Shown here piece by piece: positions 35,038 to 44,170 of a stretch of DNA of 58,276 bases (positions are counted from its first letter, which is position 1; each line of letters starts with the position of its first letter). Source of the DNA: Flavobacterium psychraerolatum. Lineage in GTDB: Bacteria; Bacteroidota; Bacteroidia; Flavobacteriales; Flavobacteriaceae. Location of the stretch: assembly GCF_025960985.1 (NCBI RefSeq), contig NZ_JAOQMX010000032.1:1-58276 (forward strand), read 5' to 3'. Position numbers and translations under genes: made by a program. A model generated the notes under the pieces. That model was not told the origin of the DNA. It saw only the letters and a program-made list of their open reading frames with translations, and ran no database searches.

Positions 35038-35592
35038 TTATTTTCGTTTGTCTCGAATGATTTCTGCCAATAATTTTTTAGCTCTAAGAAGTTTTACCTT
35101 GATATTGTTTAGTGGCTCATCAATGGTATTGGCAATTTCTTGATAGCTCATTTCTTGAAAGTAACGTAACTGAATCACTTCTTGGTAATGGGGTTTCAAT
35201 TCCTTAATGTAGCGTAGAAGTTGCGAAAGATTTTGCTCGGTGATGAGTTCATCTTCGGCAGAGGGGGTCGTATCGGCAATGTTATAGGCTTTCAGGTCTT
35301 CCTTTTCGGTTATTTCTACAAAAAGGCTAGCTCTGTTTTTGCGTAACAAATCGATATGTACGTTTTTGGCAATACTGATGAGCCAGGTATTGAACTGAAA
35401 TTCAGGATTATAAGTGGCTATTTTGTCGAAAGCTTTTGAGAAGGTTTCGATGGTGATGTCCTCGGCATTGGTTTCGTTCTCAGTACGTTTGAGCATAAAG
35501 CCATAGACCTCGTTCCAATAAAAATTCAATAGAAAGGTGAAAGCAGTTTGGTCGCCTCGTTTTGCTTTTTCTATTTGATTTGTTATTTCCAA
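35038..35592 (-). CDS. ECF-type RNA polymerase sigma factor
   Basis: The 184 residues comprise region 2 (NAEDITIETFSKAFDKIATY and FNTWLISIAKNVHIDLLRK) and region 4 (YQEVIQLRYFQEMSYQEIAN, then NNIKVKLLRAKKLL). The start is a TTG (minus strand of 35590-35592, giving MEITNQIEK) that overlaps the last 10 bases of the upstream glycosyltransferase gene, suggesting translational coupling. No anti-sigma gene is adjacent. The region-4 tail IRDKRK is basic. Confidence 0.92.
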   Translation of the reverse strand: MEITNQIEKAKRGDQTAFTFLLNFYWNEVYGFMLKRTENETNAEDITIETFSKAFDKIATYNPEFQFNTWLISIAKNVHIDLLRKNRASLFVEITEKEDLKAYNIADTTPSAEDELITEQNLSQLLRYIKELKPHYQEVIQLRYFQEMSYQEIANTIDEPLNNIKVKLLRAKKLLAEIIRDKRK

Positions 35593-36689
35593 TGTACTGG
35601 TTTTGAAAAAAGATTAGAGATAAAAATATTCATTTGTGACAAAATTAAAAATAATTCTACAAATGGAAACCAATATTTGAGATCATTTTCTTTTAATTTC
35701 CCTGCTGATAGACCAACTATTGTCCATGCACAGATGTATCTAGTTATTACTAAGCTTAAAACAATAATCCATTGAAATTGAAACGCAAGTAATAGTATTG
35801 CCAGTGCAAAAAATAAAAATTGAGAACTATAAAAAGTGCCCAATTGGATTTTGTCAAGTGTTTTATAGTGATTTGCAGTAGATACATGTCGTCTTTTCTG
35901 TACCATCCATTCTTTGTAGGTCGTTTTTGGTTTAGAATAAGTAAAACTTTCTGGACTGTATGCGATTGTTGTATTTGTTGATTTAGCGGCTTCATTGATG
36001 AATAAATCATCGTCACCTGATCGAATTTGGATATGGTTGATAAAACCATTTACATTGAAAAACTCCTCTTTTTTGTAGGCTAGATTACGACCAACACCCA
36101 TATATGGATGTCCTGCTTTGGCCCATGATAAAAATTGAACAGCTGTAATAACCGTTTCAAAACGAATAATTTTGTTTAAAAAAGATTTGGCTATTTTTTC
36201 GTACCCTCCATACCCTAATACAATGGTTTTATGCATGGTGAATTGTGAACTCATAGCTGTAATCCAATCTTTGGAGGTTGGGTAGCAATCAGCGTCTGTG
36301 AAAATTAAATAGTCTTTTTTGGCTGATTTGATGCCGAGAGTCAAAGCATACTTTTTATTTCCCCAAAAGGCTTCATTGTTTTCTACTTTGACTAGTCGAA
36401 CGTTATCGTATTCTTTTTCAAATGCTTCAAAGATTTCCAACGTGTTGTCGCTTGACGCATCATCAATTAATACAATTTCAAAATCGGGATAGTTTTGTTC
36501 TGCCAATAGAGGAATAAATTTGACTACATTGTCTTCTTCGTTTTTTGCACAAACAATGACTGAGATAGCAATTCTTTTTGGCGTGATTTTTTGTGGTTTT
36601 GCAAATGCAAAATGGCTAAAGATACCTAAGTAATACACTAATTGAACAACAACAATAAGGACAAAAAAGTAAAGTAATAGTATAAGCAT
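35583..36689 (-). CDS. Membrane-bound family 2 glycosyltransferase
   Basis: This 368-residue protein has an N-terminal membrane helix (LILLLYFFVLIVVVQLVYYL) and a GT-A domain (AISVIVCAKNEEDNVVKFIP, DDASSDNT, and the DxD-like FTDADCYP). Two to three C-terminal helices follow about residue 285. The acceptor-site region RSGDDDLFINEAA and the QKRRHVST block (a Q(Q/R)xRW-like motif) suggest a processive or polyprenyl-linked enzyme for surface glycans. Donor and acceptor are unknown. Its 3' end overlaps the sigma factor gene. Confidence 0.88.
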   Translation of the reverse strand: MLILLLYFFVLIVVVQLVYYLGIFSHFAFAKPQKITPKRIAISVIVCAKNEEDNVVKFIPLLAEQNYPDFEIVLIDDASSDNTLEIFEAFEKEYDNVRLVKVENNEAFWGNKKYALTLGIKSAKKDYLIFTDADCYPTSKDWITAMSSQFTMHKTIVLGYGGYEKIAKSFLNKIIRFETVITAVQFLSWAKAGHPYMGVGRNLAYKKEEFFNVNGFINHIQIRSGDDDLFINEAAKSTNTTIAYSPESFTYSKPKTTYKEWMVQKRRHVSTANHYKTLDKIQLGTFYSSQFLFFALAILLLAFQFQWIIVLSLVITRYICAWTIVGLSAGKLKENDLKYWFPFVELFLILSQMNIFISNLFSKPVHWK

Positions 36690-36720
36690 CGGACTTTAAT
36701 AAGTTATTTTAAATCGTGTG

Positions 36721-36728
36721 CAAAGGTA
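36721..36728 (-). promoter_or_regulatory. -7 box of the GT2-sigma operon
   Basis: The minus strand reads TACCTTTG, 31 bases upstream of the glycosyltransferase ATG. Confidence 0.5.
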
Positions 36729-36810
36729 TGAATACAATTATGATTTGTAAATGTTCTTGTCTGAATTTTAAAATAAAATTTTTAAGCTTTTTTTGAGTTG
36801 CCTTCGAGGG

Positions 36811-37824
36811 CTAAATGACATTTACTTCAGCTTCGATTCTGATGCCAAAAGTCTTAAGGATAGTTTGTTGGATATCTTTGGAAACAGCCAAGATTTCTTG
36901 ACCTGTTGCAGTACCGTAATTCACCAAAACTAGTGCTTGGTTCTTGTGTACGCCTGCATCCCCAAATCGTTTTCCTTTGAAGCCAGCTTGTTCAATGAGC
37001 CATCCTGCAGGTACTTTTACCTCAGTTTCAGAGATGTCATAAAATTTCATATCGGGAAATTTGGCATGAATAGGAGCGAATTCTTTTTTACTTACAATAG
37101 GGTTTTTGAAGAAGCTTCCGCTGTTCCCTAGCTCCTTGGGATTTGGAAGTTTGCTTTTTCGAATGGCAATAACTGCAGTACTCACCTCTTTTAGGCTTGG
37201 ATTAATAATATTATGTTTGGCTAATTCGGTGGTAATATCACCGTATGAAGTATTGATTTTATGATTGTTTTTGGTTAGTTTAAAAATGACCGATGTAATA
37301 ATAAATTGGTCTTTCACATCGTTTTTAAAAATGCTTTCACGATATCCAAAGCGACATTCGTCCTTTATGAAAATTCTGTTTTCTTGGTTTTCAATGTTTA
37401 TAGCTTCGCAAGAAACAAAGCTATCTTTGATTTCGGCACCATACGCGCCGATATTTTGTACAGGCGTTGTACCTACATTTCCCGGGATGAGGGACATGTT
37501 TTCGAGTCCGCCAAAATTTTGGTCAATGGTCCACAATACAAATTCATGCCAGTTTTCGCCTGCTTGACTTTCTACCCAAACAAAATTATCATCCTCTTGG
37601 ATTACTTTTTTTCCTTTCAAATCAATGTGAATCACAAGTGCATCAATATTTTGAGTTAGTAGCATGTTGCTACCACCACCCAAAATAAACTTCTTCTCCA
37701 TTTTGTTCTGTGACAAGATAGTTTTCAATTCGCTGACCGAATGAACGGCAATAAATTGTTTAGCTTGTGCTTCTATTCCAAAAGTATTGAAGTTTTTTAA
37801 TGAAAAATTTGATTGTAATTCCAT
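36811..37824 (-). CDS. murB: UDP-N-acetylenolpyruvoylglucosamine reductase
   Basis: This 337-residue FAD enzyme reduces UDP-GlcNAc-enolpyruvate to UDP-MurNAc in peptidoglycan synthesis. The FAD-binding domain has NTFGIEAQAK, LGGGSNMLL and IPGNVGTTPVQNIGAYG. The type-I block CRFGYRESIFK is present, the catalytic Ser is in GNSGSFFKNP, and the tail EAEVNVI carries the conserved Glu. It follows asnB on the same strand 47 bases later and has a -7 box in that gap. Confidence 0.96.
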   Translation of the reverse strand: MELQSNFSLKNFNTFGIEAQAKQFIAVHSVSELKTILSQNKMEKKFILGGGSNMLLTQNIDALVIHIDLKGKKVIQEDDNFVWVESQAGENWHEFVLWTIDQNFGGLENMSLIPGNVGTTPVQNIGAYGAEIKDSFVSCEAINIENQENRIFIKDECRFGYRESIFKNDVKDQFIITSVIFKLTKNNHKINTSYGDITTELAKHNIINPSLKEVSTAVIAIRKSKLPNPKELGNSGSFFKNPIVSKKEFAPIHAKFPDMKFYDISETEVKVPAGWLIEQAGFKGKRFGDAGVHKNQALVLVNYGTATGQEILAVSKDIQQTILKTFGIRIEAEVNVI

Positions 37825-37859
37825 AAAGTAGTGTGGTAATCAATTAATAAAATTGTTTT

Positions 37860-37867
37860 CAAAAATA
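37860..37867 (-). promoter_or_regulatory. -7 box of murB
   Basis: The minus strand reads TATTTTTG, 35 bases before the murB ATG and just after the asnB stop. Confidence 0.4.
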
Positions 37868-37871
37868 AGAA

Positions 37872-39719
37872 TTAAAATTGAGTCGTATAGTTTTTTAACC
37901 AAATATGCATCATAAACAATGGCATAATGTAGGGCAACATTCTACTATCTCCATTTTGGAAACTGTTAATGAGTTTGGTACTGTCTATATTTTCAAAATA
38001 GGACATTCTAAAAAGGTCACTTTGAGCAAAAGACTGCATTTCATCTTGGAATGCTGGTGTTTTTAACAAATAATTATTCCAAGGAGCGCTTAGTCCCACT
38101 TTTTTGAAAGTAAGTATTTCTGGTGGAAGTCGGTCTTGCATAGCTGTTTTTTGAATGTATTTCCCCTTCTTACCTGTAAATAGCCATTTGTCATTAAGAG
38201 ATCCAAGTCCTGCTATTAATCTTTGGTCTAGAAATGGCTCTCTACATTCGATAGAAGCGCCCATGGTTGTTCGATCATTTCTATTTAAAAGTGATTGCAT
38301 ATAAGTATGCTGATCAAAGTACAGTGCTTGTCTTTGTAGGTTGTTTGGGTACAAGGATGCGGCTTCGTCTATTATTTTTTTTCGAAAATCATTTTTAGGT
38401 TCTTGAGTGATTCCAAAAAGGTTTGCAATTTCTTTAGGGTAAATGTTGGAGCTGTTATATGAAATTAAATCCTGTGGATGTTTGATTTGTGAATATCGAA
38501 TTAATTTTTCGTACCTCGAATTGTTCTTGAAAAGGTTGCTCTGCCCAAGAGTACTAATTAAGTTCAAAATCCATGGGTTTTTGAGTGCTTTGTAGCGTAC
38601 ATAACCGCCCATGAGTTCATCTGCTCCTTCGCCAGAGAGTAATACTTTTACTTTGGACTGCGCCAGTTGTGCAATGCTTAGTAAATGGGGTTCGTTGAGG
38701 TGCATTAGTGGTTCGTCTTGGTAGTAGGTTGCTTTTATCATACTTTCAAATAGCAAATTATTGTCTATTTGTAATGTATTGAAACTGTAATTGTACTTAT
38801 CAGACAGCATTTTTGCCAAATGAGATTCGTTGTGTTGGTCTTCTTTGAATCCAATATTAAAAGTTTGAATGTTTTTATAATTTTGAAATTTTAAAGAAGC
38901 GAGAGTAGAAGAGGAGTCCAGTCCTCCGCTAAGAAGTACCCCTACCGGTACGTCGCTCACCATTCTTAGTCGCACCGAATCGTCAAAGGTTTCTGTGAAC
39001 CATTCTAATGGGTTTTTTATAATAGGCTGGTTTTGGATTTCTATTTTTAAATCCCACCATTTTTCATGTGTTACTTTTCCAGATTCATCTATGGTCAAGA
39101 TATGTCCTGGAAGGACTTCTTTTATATTTTGATATAAAGTGTTTTCTCCTGCAACAAAACGGTTAAAAATATATTCTTCGAGTCCGTCTAAGTCAATTTT
39201 TAAGGGAATACCCGCTGTAAATAATGCTTTTTGTTCAGATGCAAAATAAAAACTATCGTTATGAAAAGTATAATATAATGGCTTAACACCCATTCGATCC
39301 CGAACTAAAATCAATTTTTTTTCAAAGCTATCCCAAATGGCGAAGGCAAACATTCCGTTAAGTTTGGGTAACATATCCAATCCTATGTGGCGATACAGTT
39401 GCAAAAGGACTTCGGTGTCTGAGCTTGTTTTTTGTACAAAACCATTCGATTTTAATTCGGGATAAAAGTCTTTGTAATTATAAATTTCGCCATTGTATAC
39501 CATTACATAACGTTGGTCTTCAGATATAAATGGTTGGTGTCCTCCTTGAGATGTGTCTAGTATCGAAAGGCGTCGCTGACCAAGGCCTATATTCTTTTCG
39601 ATGAAAATACCTTTATCGTCGGGTCCGCGATGTGCCAAGGAATCCCGCATGCGTACAAGGATTTTTGGATCTACTTTTCTTGAACTTTGTAAATGAAAAA
39701 TTCCGTTTATGCCGCACAT
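37872..39719 (-). CDS. asnB: Glutamine-hydrolysing asparagine synthase (AsnB family)
   Basis: The 615 residues comprise an N-terminal class II glutaminase with Cys2 (MCGINGIFHL), RRLSILD and YNGEIYNY, and a C-terminal synthetase with the ATP pyrophosphatase loop LLSGGLDSSSTLA. It could make asparagine. Because it lies 6 bases after a family 4 glycosyltransferase, it may instead amidate a surface-sugar carboxylate, as AsnB-like enzymes do in polysaccharide clusters. Sequence alone does not decide. Confidence 0.9.
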   Translation of the reverse strand: MCGINGIFHLQSSRKVDPKILVRMRDSLAHRGPDDKGIFIEKNIGLGQRRLSILDTSQGGHQPFISEDQRYVMVYNGEIYNYKDFYPELKSNGFVQKTSSDTEVLLQLYRHIGLDMLPKLNGMFAFAIWDSFEKKLILVRDRMGVKPLYYTFHNDSFYFASEQKALFTAGIPLKIDLDGLEEYIFNRFVAGENTLYQNIKEVLPGHILTIDESGKVTHEKWWDLKIEIQNQPIIKNPLEWFTETFDDSVRLRMVSDVPVGVLLSGGLDSSSTLASLKFQNYKNIQTFNIGFKEDQHNESHLAKMLSDKYNYSFNTLQIDNNLLFESMIKATYYQDEPLMHLNEPHLLSIAQLAQSKVKVLLSGEGADELMGGYVRYKALKNPWILNLISTLGQSNLFKNNSRYEKLIRYSQIKHPQDLISYNSSNIYPKEIANLFGITQEPKNDFRKKIIDEAASLYPNNLQRQALYFDQHTYMQSLLNRNDRTTMGASIECREPFLDQRLIAGLGSLNDKWLFTGKKGKYIQKTAMQDRLPPEILTFKKVGLSAPWNNYLLKTPAFQDEMQSFAQSDLFRMSYFENIDSTKLINSFQNGDSRMLPYIMPLFMMHIWLKNYTTQF

Positions 39720-39725
39720 AGGTAG

Positions 39726-40793
39726 TTATAGATTTTGAATATTGTCAATTAATTCGTGGTATTTTTCGGCAATTAAAGTCATGTTTGTTTCGTAATTGGC
39801 CTGATTTTGAACTAGTTTTTGATTGGTAATTACAGCATTTTTTCGATATGAAAAATCCTCAAATGTAGTTAAAATAGTTTGGGCAAGTTCTTTGAAGTCA
39901 TCTACAGGGACTAAGGAGCCGTTTTGATTGTTTGTAATCCATTCCTGGTTTCCAGCAATATCCGAAACAATAGGGTAGCATTGACTTGCCATGGCCTCAA
40001 ATAAAGAAGCAGAAACGCCTTCGGTATTAGGCATACTGATGTAAAAGTTATTTTGCTGTAGCAAATGAGGTAATTCAGAATAGAGTTTTCGTCCTAAAAA
40101 ATGTACTTTTTTGGTAAGTTGTAAATCCTTTACTGTTTTTTTTAATACTGCTAATTGATTACCATCACCCACAAAAGTAAGTTCGAAATCAATTCCTTTT
40201 TTATCCAAAATAGAAAAAGCTTTTAGGATAATTTCATGTCTGTATTCTAGAGCAAGTGAGCGGGTTACAATTGCTTTTATTTTGTTGAATTCTGAAATTT
40301 TTTTTTGGCTGAATATTTTTATATCAATACCTTTTGGTAAGAGTAGAATTTTTTGGGGGTCTACCTTCGCTTCTACCATCGCAGGAACCATTACTTTTCC
40401 CCAAGCATGAATAAGGCTCGATCGTTGGAAAGCATAACGCTGGATAATTTTTTTTAAAGGATAAGAAAAAGAATGCATAGGCCATAAATCGGTACTCCCT
40501 TGTTGGGCAATCACTATTATGGGGGCATTAGATATCGCTGCCAAGAATCCGTAACTCGTGGTGCGTTCTGCAATTACCAAATCGGGTTTTTGTTTTCCAA
40601 TGATTCGGTTAATTTTGAACAAAGCAGTTGCAAATTCCAAAAAACGAAAAGTTCTATTAATTAAAGAATTTGAAGGTGTCCTTAGTTCCCAGCATATTAT
40701 TTCAAAATGGCCAAATTCCTTTAGACCATTCATCCAAATAATAGCATCGGCCCTGTATGTTTCTCCCAAAAAAAGTATTTTTCTTTTTTTCAT
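39726..40793 (-). CDS. Family 4 glycosyltransferase
   Basis: This 355-residue GT-B fold protein has a C-terminal GT4 domain (about residues 185-340). Recognisable are FVGDGNQLAVLKKTV, KKVHFLGRK, and the nucleotide-sugar site region MPNTEGVSASLFEAMASQCY, with the E(x)7E pattern in EGVSASLFE. The donor sugar is unknown, and lipopolysaccharide, capsule or glycoprotein glycans are possible. It is the middle gene of a tight DUF2461-GT4-asnB operon (gaps of 9 and 6 bases). Confidence 0.9.
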   Translation of the reverse strand: MKKRKILFLGETYRADAIIWMNGLKEFGHFEIICWELRTPSNSLINRTFRFLEFATALFKINRIIGKQKPDLVIAERTTSYGFLAAISNAPIIVIAQQGSTDLWPMHSFSYPLKKIIQRYAFQRSSLIHAWGKVMVPAMVEAKVDPQKILLLPKGIDIKIFSQKKISEFNKIKAIVTRSLALEYRHEIILKAFSILDKKGIDFELTFVGDGNQLAVLKKTVKDLQLTKKVHFLGRKLYSELPHLLQQNNFYISMPNTEGVSASLFEAMASQCYPIVSDIAGNQEWITNNQNGSLVPVDDFKELAQTILTTFEDFSYRKNAVITNQKLVQNQANYETNMTLIAEKYHELIDNIQNL

Positions 40794-40802
40794 GCTTTGT
40801 TG

Positions 40803-41483
40803 TTAGAACTCTTCTTCAGCAGTCAATGCACGGTTCATGAACTCATTAAGCGGTTTTAAGAGGATGAGCTTTTTGCTCATTTTCGAAACAAAATCTTTTT
40901 GGGTAATTTCAGTAACATCAAATTTCTGGAGTACTTCAAAGCTTTTTAGTTTCAATAATTCAACCGCAGGGTGATCTTTGTCGTATCCTCGTGGAGGGTT
41001 TTTTAAGCAGCTTTTATCGTTTCTAGAAAAGGTACCGAATTCTTTTTTGAAGACTTTATTTTCGATAATAGATTCCAAATCTTCATGAAAAAAAGCGATT
41101 TCTTTACGTACTTTTTTCAAATCATCTGGAACTGGTGCATACAACCCTCCAGCAATAAAACTAGCGCCACGTTCTATGTGTACATAATAACCTGCTCGAT
41201 TATTTCCTTTAGTTCCAGAAGAAAGCCACACGCCAATGTGTGATTTATAAGGTGATTTGTCTTTTGAAAACCGAATGTCACGATTGATTCTAAAGGTGCA
41301 GTTTTTGATTTCTAGTAATTCCAAGGAAGGATCTAAGGGCTTCATCGCATCTAGAAAACTAGTAACCAAGTGATGATAGTCTTTTTTGAAAATGTCGTAC
41401 CTTTTTTTATTTGCAAGAAACCAATCTCTGTTGTTGTTGGCTTTTAAATCATCTAGAAAGTCTAGGCTGTCTGTTGAAAGCAT
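40803..41483 (-). CDS. DUF2461 (TIGR02453) family protein
   Basis: This 226-residue protein shows the DUF2461 pattern: LDFLDDLKANNNRDWFLANK near the N-terminus, FRINRDIRFSKDKSPYKSHIG in the middle (RD-RF-KDKSPYK), and GAGLYAP-like IAGGLYAPVP later. The family is widespread but its role is unknown. No signal peptide or membrane segment was seen. It is first in the operon with the glycosyltransferase and asnB, about 40 bases after the hybrid kinase stop. Confidence 0.88.
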   Translation of the reverse strand: MLSTDSLDFLDDLKANNNRDWFLANKKRYDIFKKDYHHLVTSFLDAMKPLDPSLELLEIKNCTFRINRDIRFSKDKSPYKSHIGVWLSSGTKGNNRAGYYVHIERGASFIAGGLYAPVPDDLKKVRKEIAFFHEDLESIIENKVFKKEFGTFSRNDKSCLKNPPRGYDKDHPAVELLKLKSFEVLQKFDVTEITQKDFVSKMSKKLILLKPLNEFMNRALTAEEEF

Positions 41484-41524
41484 AAGTCAAGGGGTATGTT
41501 TAGCTGTTGTTATATTATTTTTAA

Positions 41525-43651
41525 TTACGAGAGCATTTCTAGTAGTTTACCGTAAAATTCTTCTTTAGTAAATGGCTTTGTTAGGACACTATCAATTTGT
41601 GCCTTTTCGAGATCCATGTTTCTCATGTGAATATCACCAGTGATTGCAATTATTTTGCAAGAATTGTTTTTATTAATCAAGGCCTTTGTCTCTTTGACTA
41701 AATCTAGTCCAGACTTTCCAGCAATATTTAAATCTGTTATTAAAATATCCACAATTTCAGTTTGAAGATAGAGGGCGATTTGTTCGTATTTTTTAAAAGA
41801 TACAACATGAAATCCAGCTTTTTCAACCATTTTATGGATTAACGAAAGTGAAATGGAATCATCATCAATAATTGCTATTTTTAATTTTTTGTTAGTATTT
41901 TTTTGTTTGAGAGTAGCTTGTATATTAGTCACAGACGTTGGAGCTTCTTCCAATAATAAACTGAATGAAATTTCGGTACCTTTGTCTAATTCACTTTCTA
42001 TTGAAATCTCACCGTTATATAGTTCAACTATTTCCTTACAGAGATTTAAGCCTAAACCTGCTCCGAGTTTATTTTCTTCTAAATGGAATTCACTTTGAAA
42101 TTTAGTATTGAATACTTTGTTTAAATCTTCCTTTGGAATACCAACTCCTGTGTCTTTGATTTTTACATTAAAACTATATTTATTGCCTGTAGGAAGTAGT
42201 TGACAATTAATAGTTATCATTCCTTTTTTTGTGAATTTAATTGCATTTCCGATAATATTGTAAAAAAGTTGATGAATTTTTCCATTATCAATTAGTAAAT
42301 TGGCATTTGTTGAAGGATCAATATTGGTTATTAAATCAATTTTTTTGGATTCGGTTAACGATTTTAATGATTCTAAAATCGAATTCAACTCTTCTTGTAA
42401 ATTTGTTTTAGTATTGTATGTGACTAATTTAGAGCTTTCATGTTTGAAAAACTCGAGTATTTGATTTACAGTAATTTGTAAAGAATTTGAAGTAAAATGT
42501 AATACATTAATGTTATCTATGATGTTTGTTTTATTCTTCTTTAACTTGGTGGTTATATTTGAAATGATATTCAATGGAGCTCTCATTTCATGACTAAGCA
42601 TCCCTATAAGTCTATTTTTGAATTCAAGATTTTTCTCTATTTCAACCTTAGATTTTTCTAAATTATTTTCTCGAATATAGGCATAAATAGTGTATAGAAG
42701 CAATAGGATAGTAATCACACCTAATACCAGCAATAGATCTAGAATAGAATGCTTTTGTGCTTTTATATCTGAATTATAGACTTGTAGTTCTTTGTAGTAT
42801 TTTGTTTTAATAATAACTTCATTTGATAGCGAGTATATCGTTAAAAGTTCTTGACTTTTAGTTAATATAATTTGATTTATTATCAATAGCTGTCTGTCTT
42901 TTTCCTGTAATTCAAAATAGGTGTTTTTTAATTTTAACATCTCTATTTCGTAGTATTTATCAGTAAAAAGGAAGATGTTTTTTAATTGCTCTTCAAATGT
43001 TCCCGTTTTGATATCATTTTTATAAACCATTTTGATCATAGATTTGACCTCTACTTTATTGGTTTCAGCCTTACTAGCAATGGCATTTCCAATTCTTCCA
43101 AATAGACCTTTTTGGGGAGCTTTTGTTATGGTTTTTGTTGTGTCGAATGTTATTGAGTTTAAAATAGAAGTATAGTTGTACTTTTTAATCGCAAAATTGA
43201 AAGGTTTAGTTTTACTCGCGAGTGTAAAATCTATTCTCATTAGAGAGTCTAAGTCTGTTTGAAGTTTGATAACCTTTCCCTCTATCGCCTGCTTTGATTT
43301 AATTACTGTTGAAAAATCATAATTATGATTTGAAATTATTTTTATACTATCCAAATATAAAGTCATCTTTTCAAGTGAGCTTTTATATTTAGACAATGTA
43401 GCAGGATTATGAGTTTGCAAGTAATCGTTAAAACAATTCTCTGCTTCAAAATAATTTTTTTGTGCAAGATTAGAGTAGATTAAAGACTTGGTAGGTTTGA
43501 CAATATCATCAATTGCAGTAGTTAGATTGTTTTGTTTTTCTTTTTGCGTTAACCATGTTTTAAATATTAAAATCTGAACTATTAATATTATAATAAATAG
43601 AATAATGTGAATAGTTTTCCTCTTTTTGGTCGAGATAATTATTGTATTCAT
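41525..43651 (-). CDS. Hybrid sensor histidine kinase with C-terminal receiver
   Basis: The 708 residues comprise a first membrane helix (about 13-34), a large helical periplasmic region of about 270 residues, a second helix (about 303-325, LLVLGVITILLLLYTIYAYI), and HisKA with phospho-acceptor His about 354 (MLSHEMRAPLN). HATPase_c has NAIKFTKKGM, DTGVGIPKED and GLGLNL. The C-terminal receiver has Asp about 640 (ILITDLNIAGKSGLD) and the conserved Lys in LTKPF. The periplasmic domain fits no family I recognise. No response regulator gene is adjacent, so phosphotransfer to a separate partner is likely. Confidence 0.9.
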   Translation of the reverse strand: MNTIIISTKKRKTIHIILFIIILIVQILIFKTWLTQKEKQNNLTTAIDDIVKPTKSLIYSNLAQKNYFEAENCFNDYLQTHNPATLSKYKSSLEKMTLYLDSIKIISNHNYDFSTVIKSKQAIEGKVIKLQTDLDSLMRIDFTLASKTKPFNFAIKKYNYTSILNSITFDTTKTITKAPQKGLFGRIGNAIASKAETNKVEVKSMIKMVYKNDIKTGTFEEQLKNIFLFTDKYYEIEMLKLKNTYFELQEKDRQLLIINQIILTKSQELLTIYSLSNEVIIKTKYYKELQVYNSDIKAQKHSILDLLLVLGVITILLLLYTIYAYIRENNLEKSKVEIEKNLEFKNRLIGMLSHEMRAPLNIISNITTKLKKNKTNIIDNINVLHFTSNSLQITVNQILEFFKHESSKLVTYNTKTNLQEELNSILESLKSLTESKKIDLITNIDPSTNANLLIDNGKIHQLFYNIIGNAIKFTKKGMITINCQLLPTGNKYSFNVKIKDTGVGIPKEDLNKVFNTKFQSEFHLEENKLGAGLGLNLCKEIVELYNGEISIESELDKGTEISFSLLLEEAPTSVTNIQATLKQKNTNKKLKIAIIDDDSISLSLIHKMVEKAGFHVVSFKKYEQIALYLQTEIVDILITDLNIAGKSGLDLVKETKALINKNNSCKIIAITGDIHMRNMDLEKAQIDSVLTKPFTKEEFYGKLLEMLS

Positions 43652-43734
43652 GCTTTATAGTGAAATAAAATTTTGTTAATGAGTAAACTTCTGATTATCA
43701 ATGAATTTAACATTCATACTTATTAACTAATTTA

Positions 43735-44130
43735 TTAATTTTTATTACTTTTTAACCCTTCTGCACTCCATTGCATAAATCCACCCTGCAATTCGTAGAT
43801 GTCAGTAAATCCAAGATCTTTAAGTTTAGTTGCAGCTTTTTTACTTCGGGCACCACTTTTACAATATACAAAAACGGGTTTTGTTTTATCTAGTTGTTCT
43901 GCTTCACTTTCAAAAGTATTTCCTTTCCAATCAATATTAGTCGCATTTATAAGATGTTCATTATCAAATTCTTCAGGAGTACGTACATCCACAATTTGGG
44001 GGTTATTAGTTGATAATATTTTTTCAGCAAATAAAGTTGGCTCAACGGGAACTCTATTTTGTGCTTGTTGTTTTTGACAACTTATTAAAGTGAATAGAGT
44101 AACGGTAAAAAGGAATATACGAAATTTCAT
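43735..44130 (-). CDS. Rhodanese-like lipoprotein
   Basis: This 131-residue protein has a lipoprotein signal (FLFTVTLFTLISC; lipobox Cys about 18) followed by a single rhodanese domain: VDVRTPEEFDNEHLINATNI, active-site loop YCKSGARSKKAA with the catalytic Cys, and the C-terminal YELQGGFMQW. It should be membrane-anchored in the periplasm. Such single-domain rhodaneses carry sulfane sulfur, but the partner is unknown. It lies about 40 bases after recF on the same strand. Confidence 0.9.
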   Translation of the reverse strand: MKFRIFLFTVTLFTLISCQKQQAQNRVPVEPTLFAEKILSTNNPQIVDVRTPEEFDNEHLINATNIDWKGNTFESEAEQLDKTKPVFVYCKSGARSKKAATKLKDLGFTDIYELQGGFMQWSAEGLKSNKN

Positions 44131-44170
44131 TAGAATAGAATTTAGATTTTTTTTTGCCTAAAGATAATAA

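Noticed and set aside
37265..37659. Overlapping plus-strand ORFs of 100 and 117 codons
   Set aside because: They are antisense to the murB coding sequence, which is clearly real.
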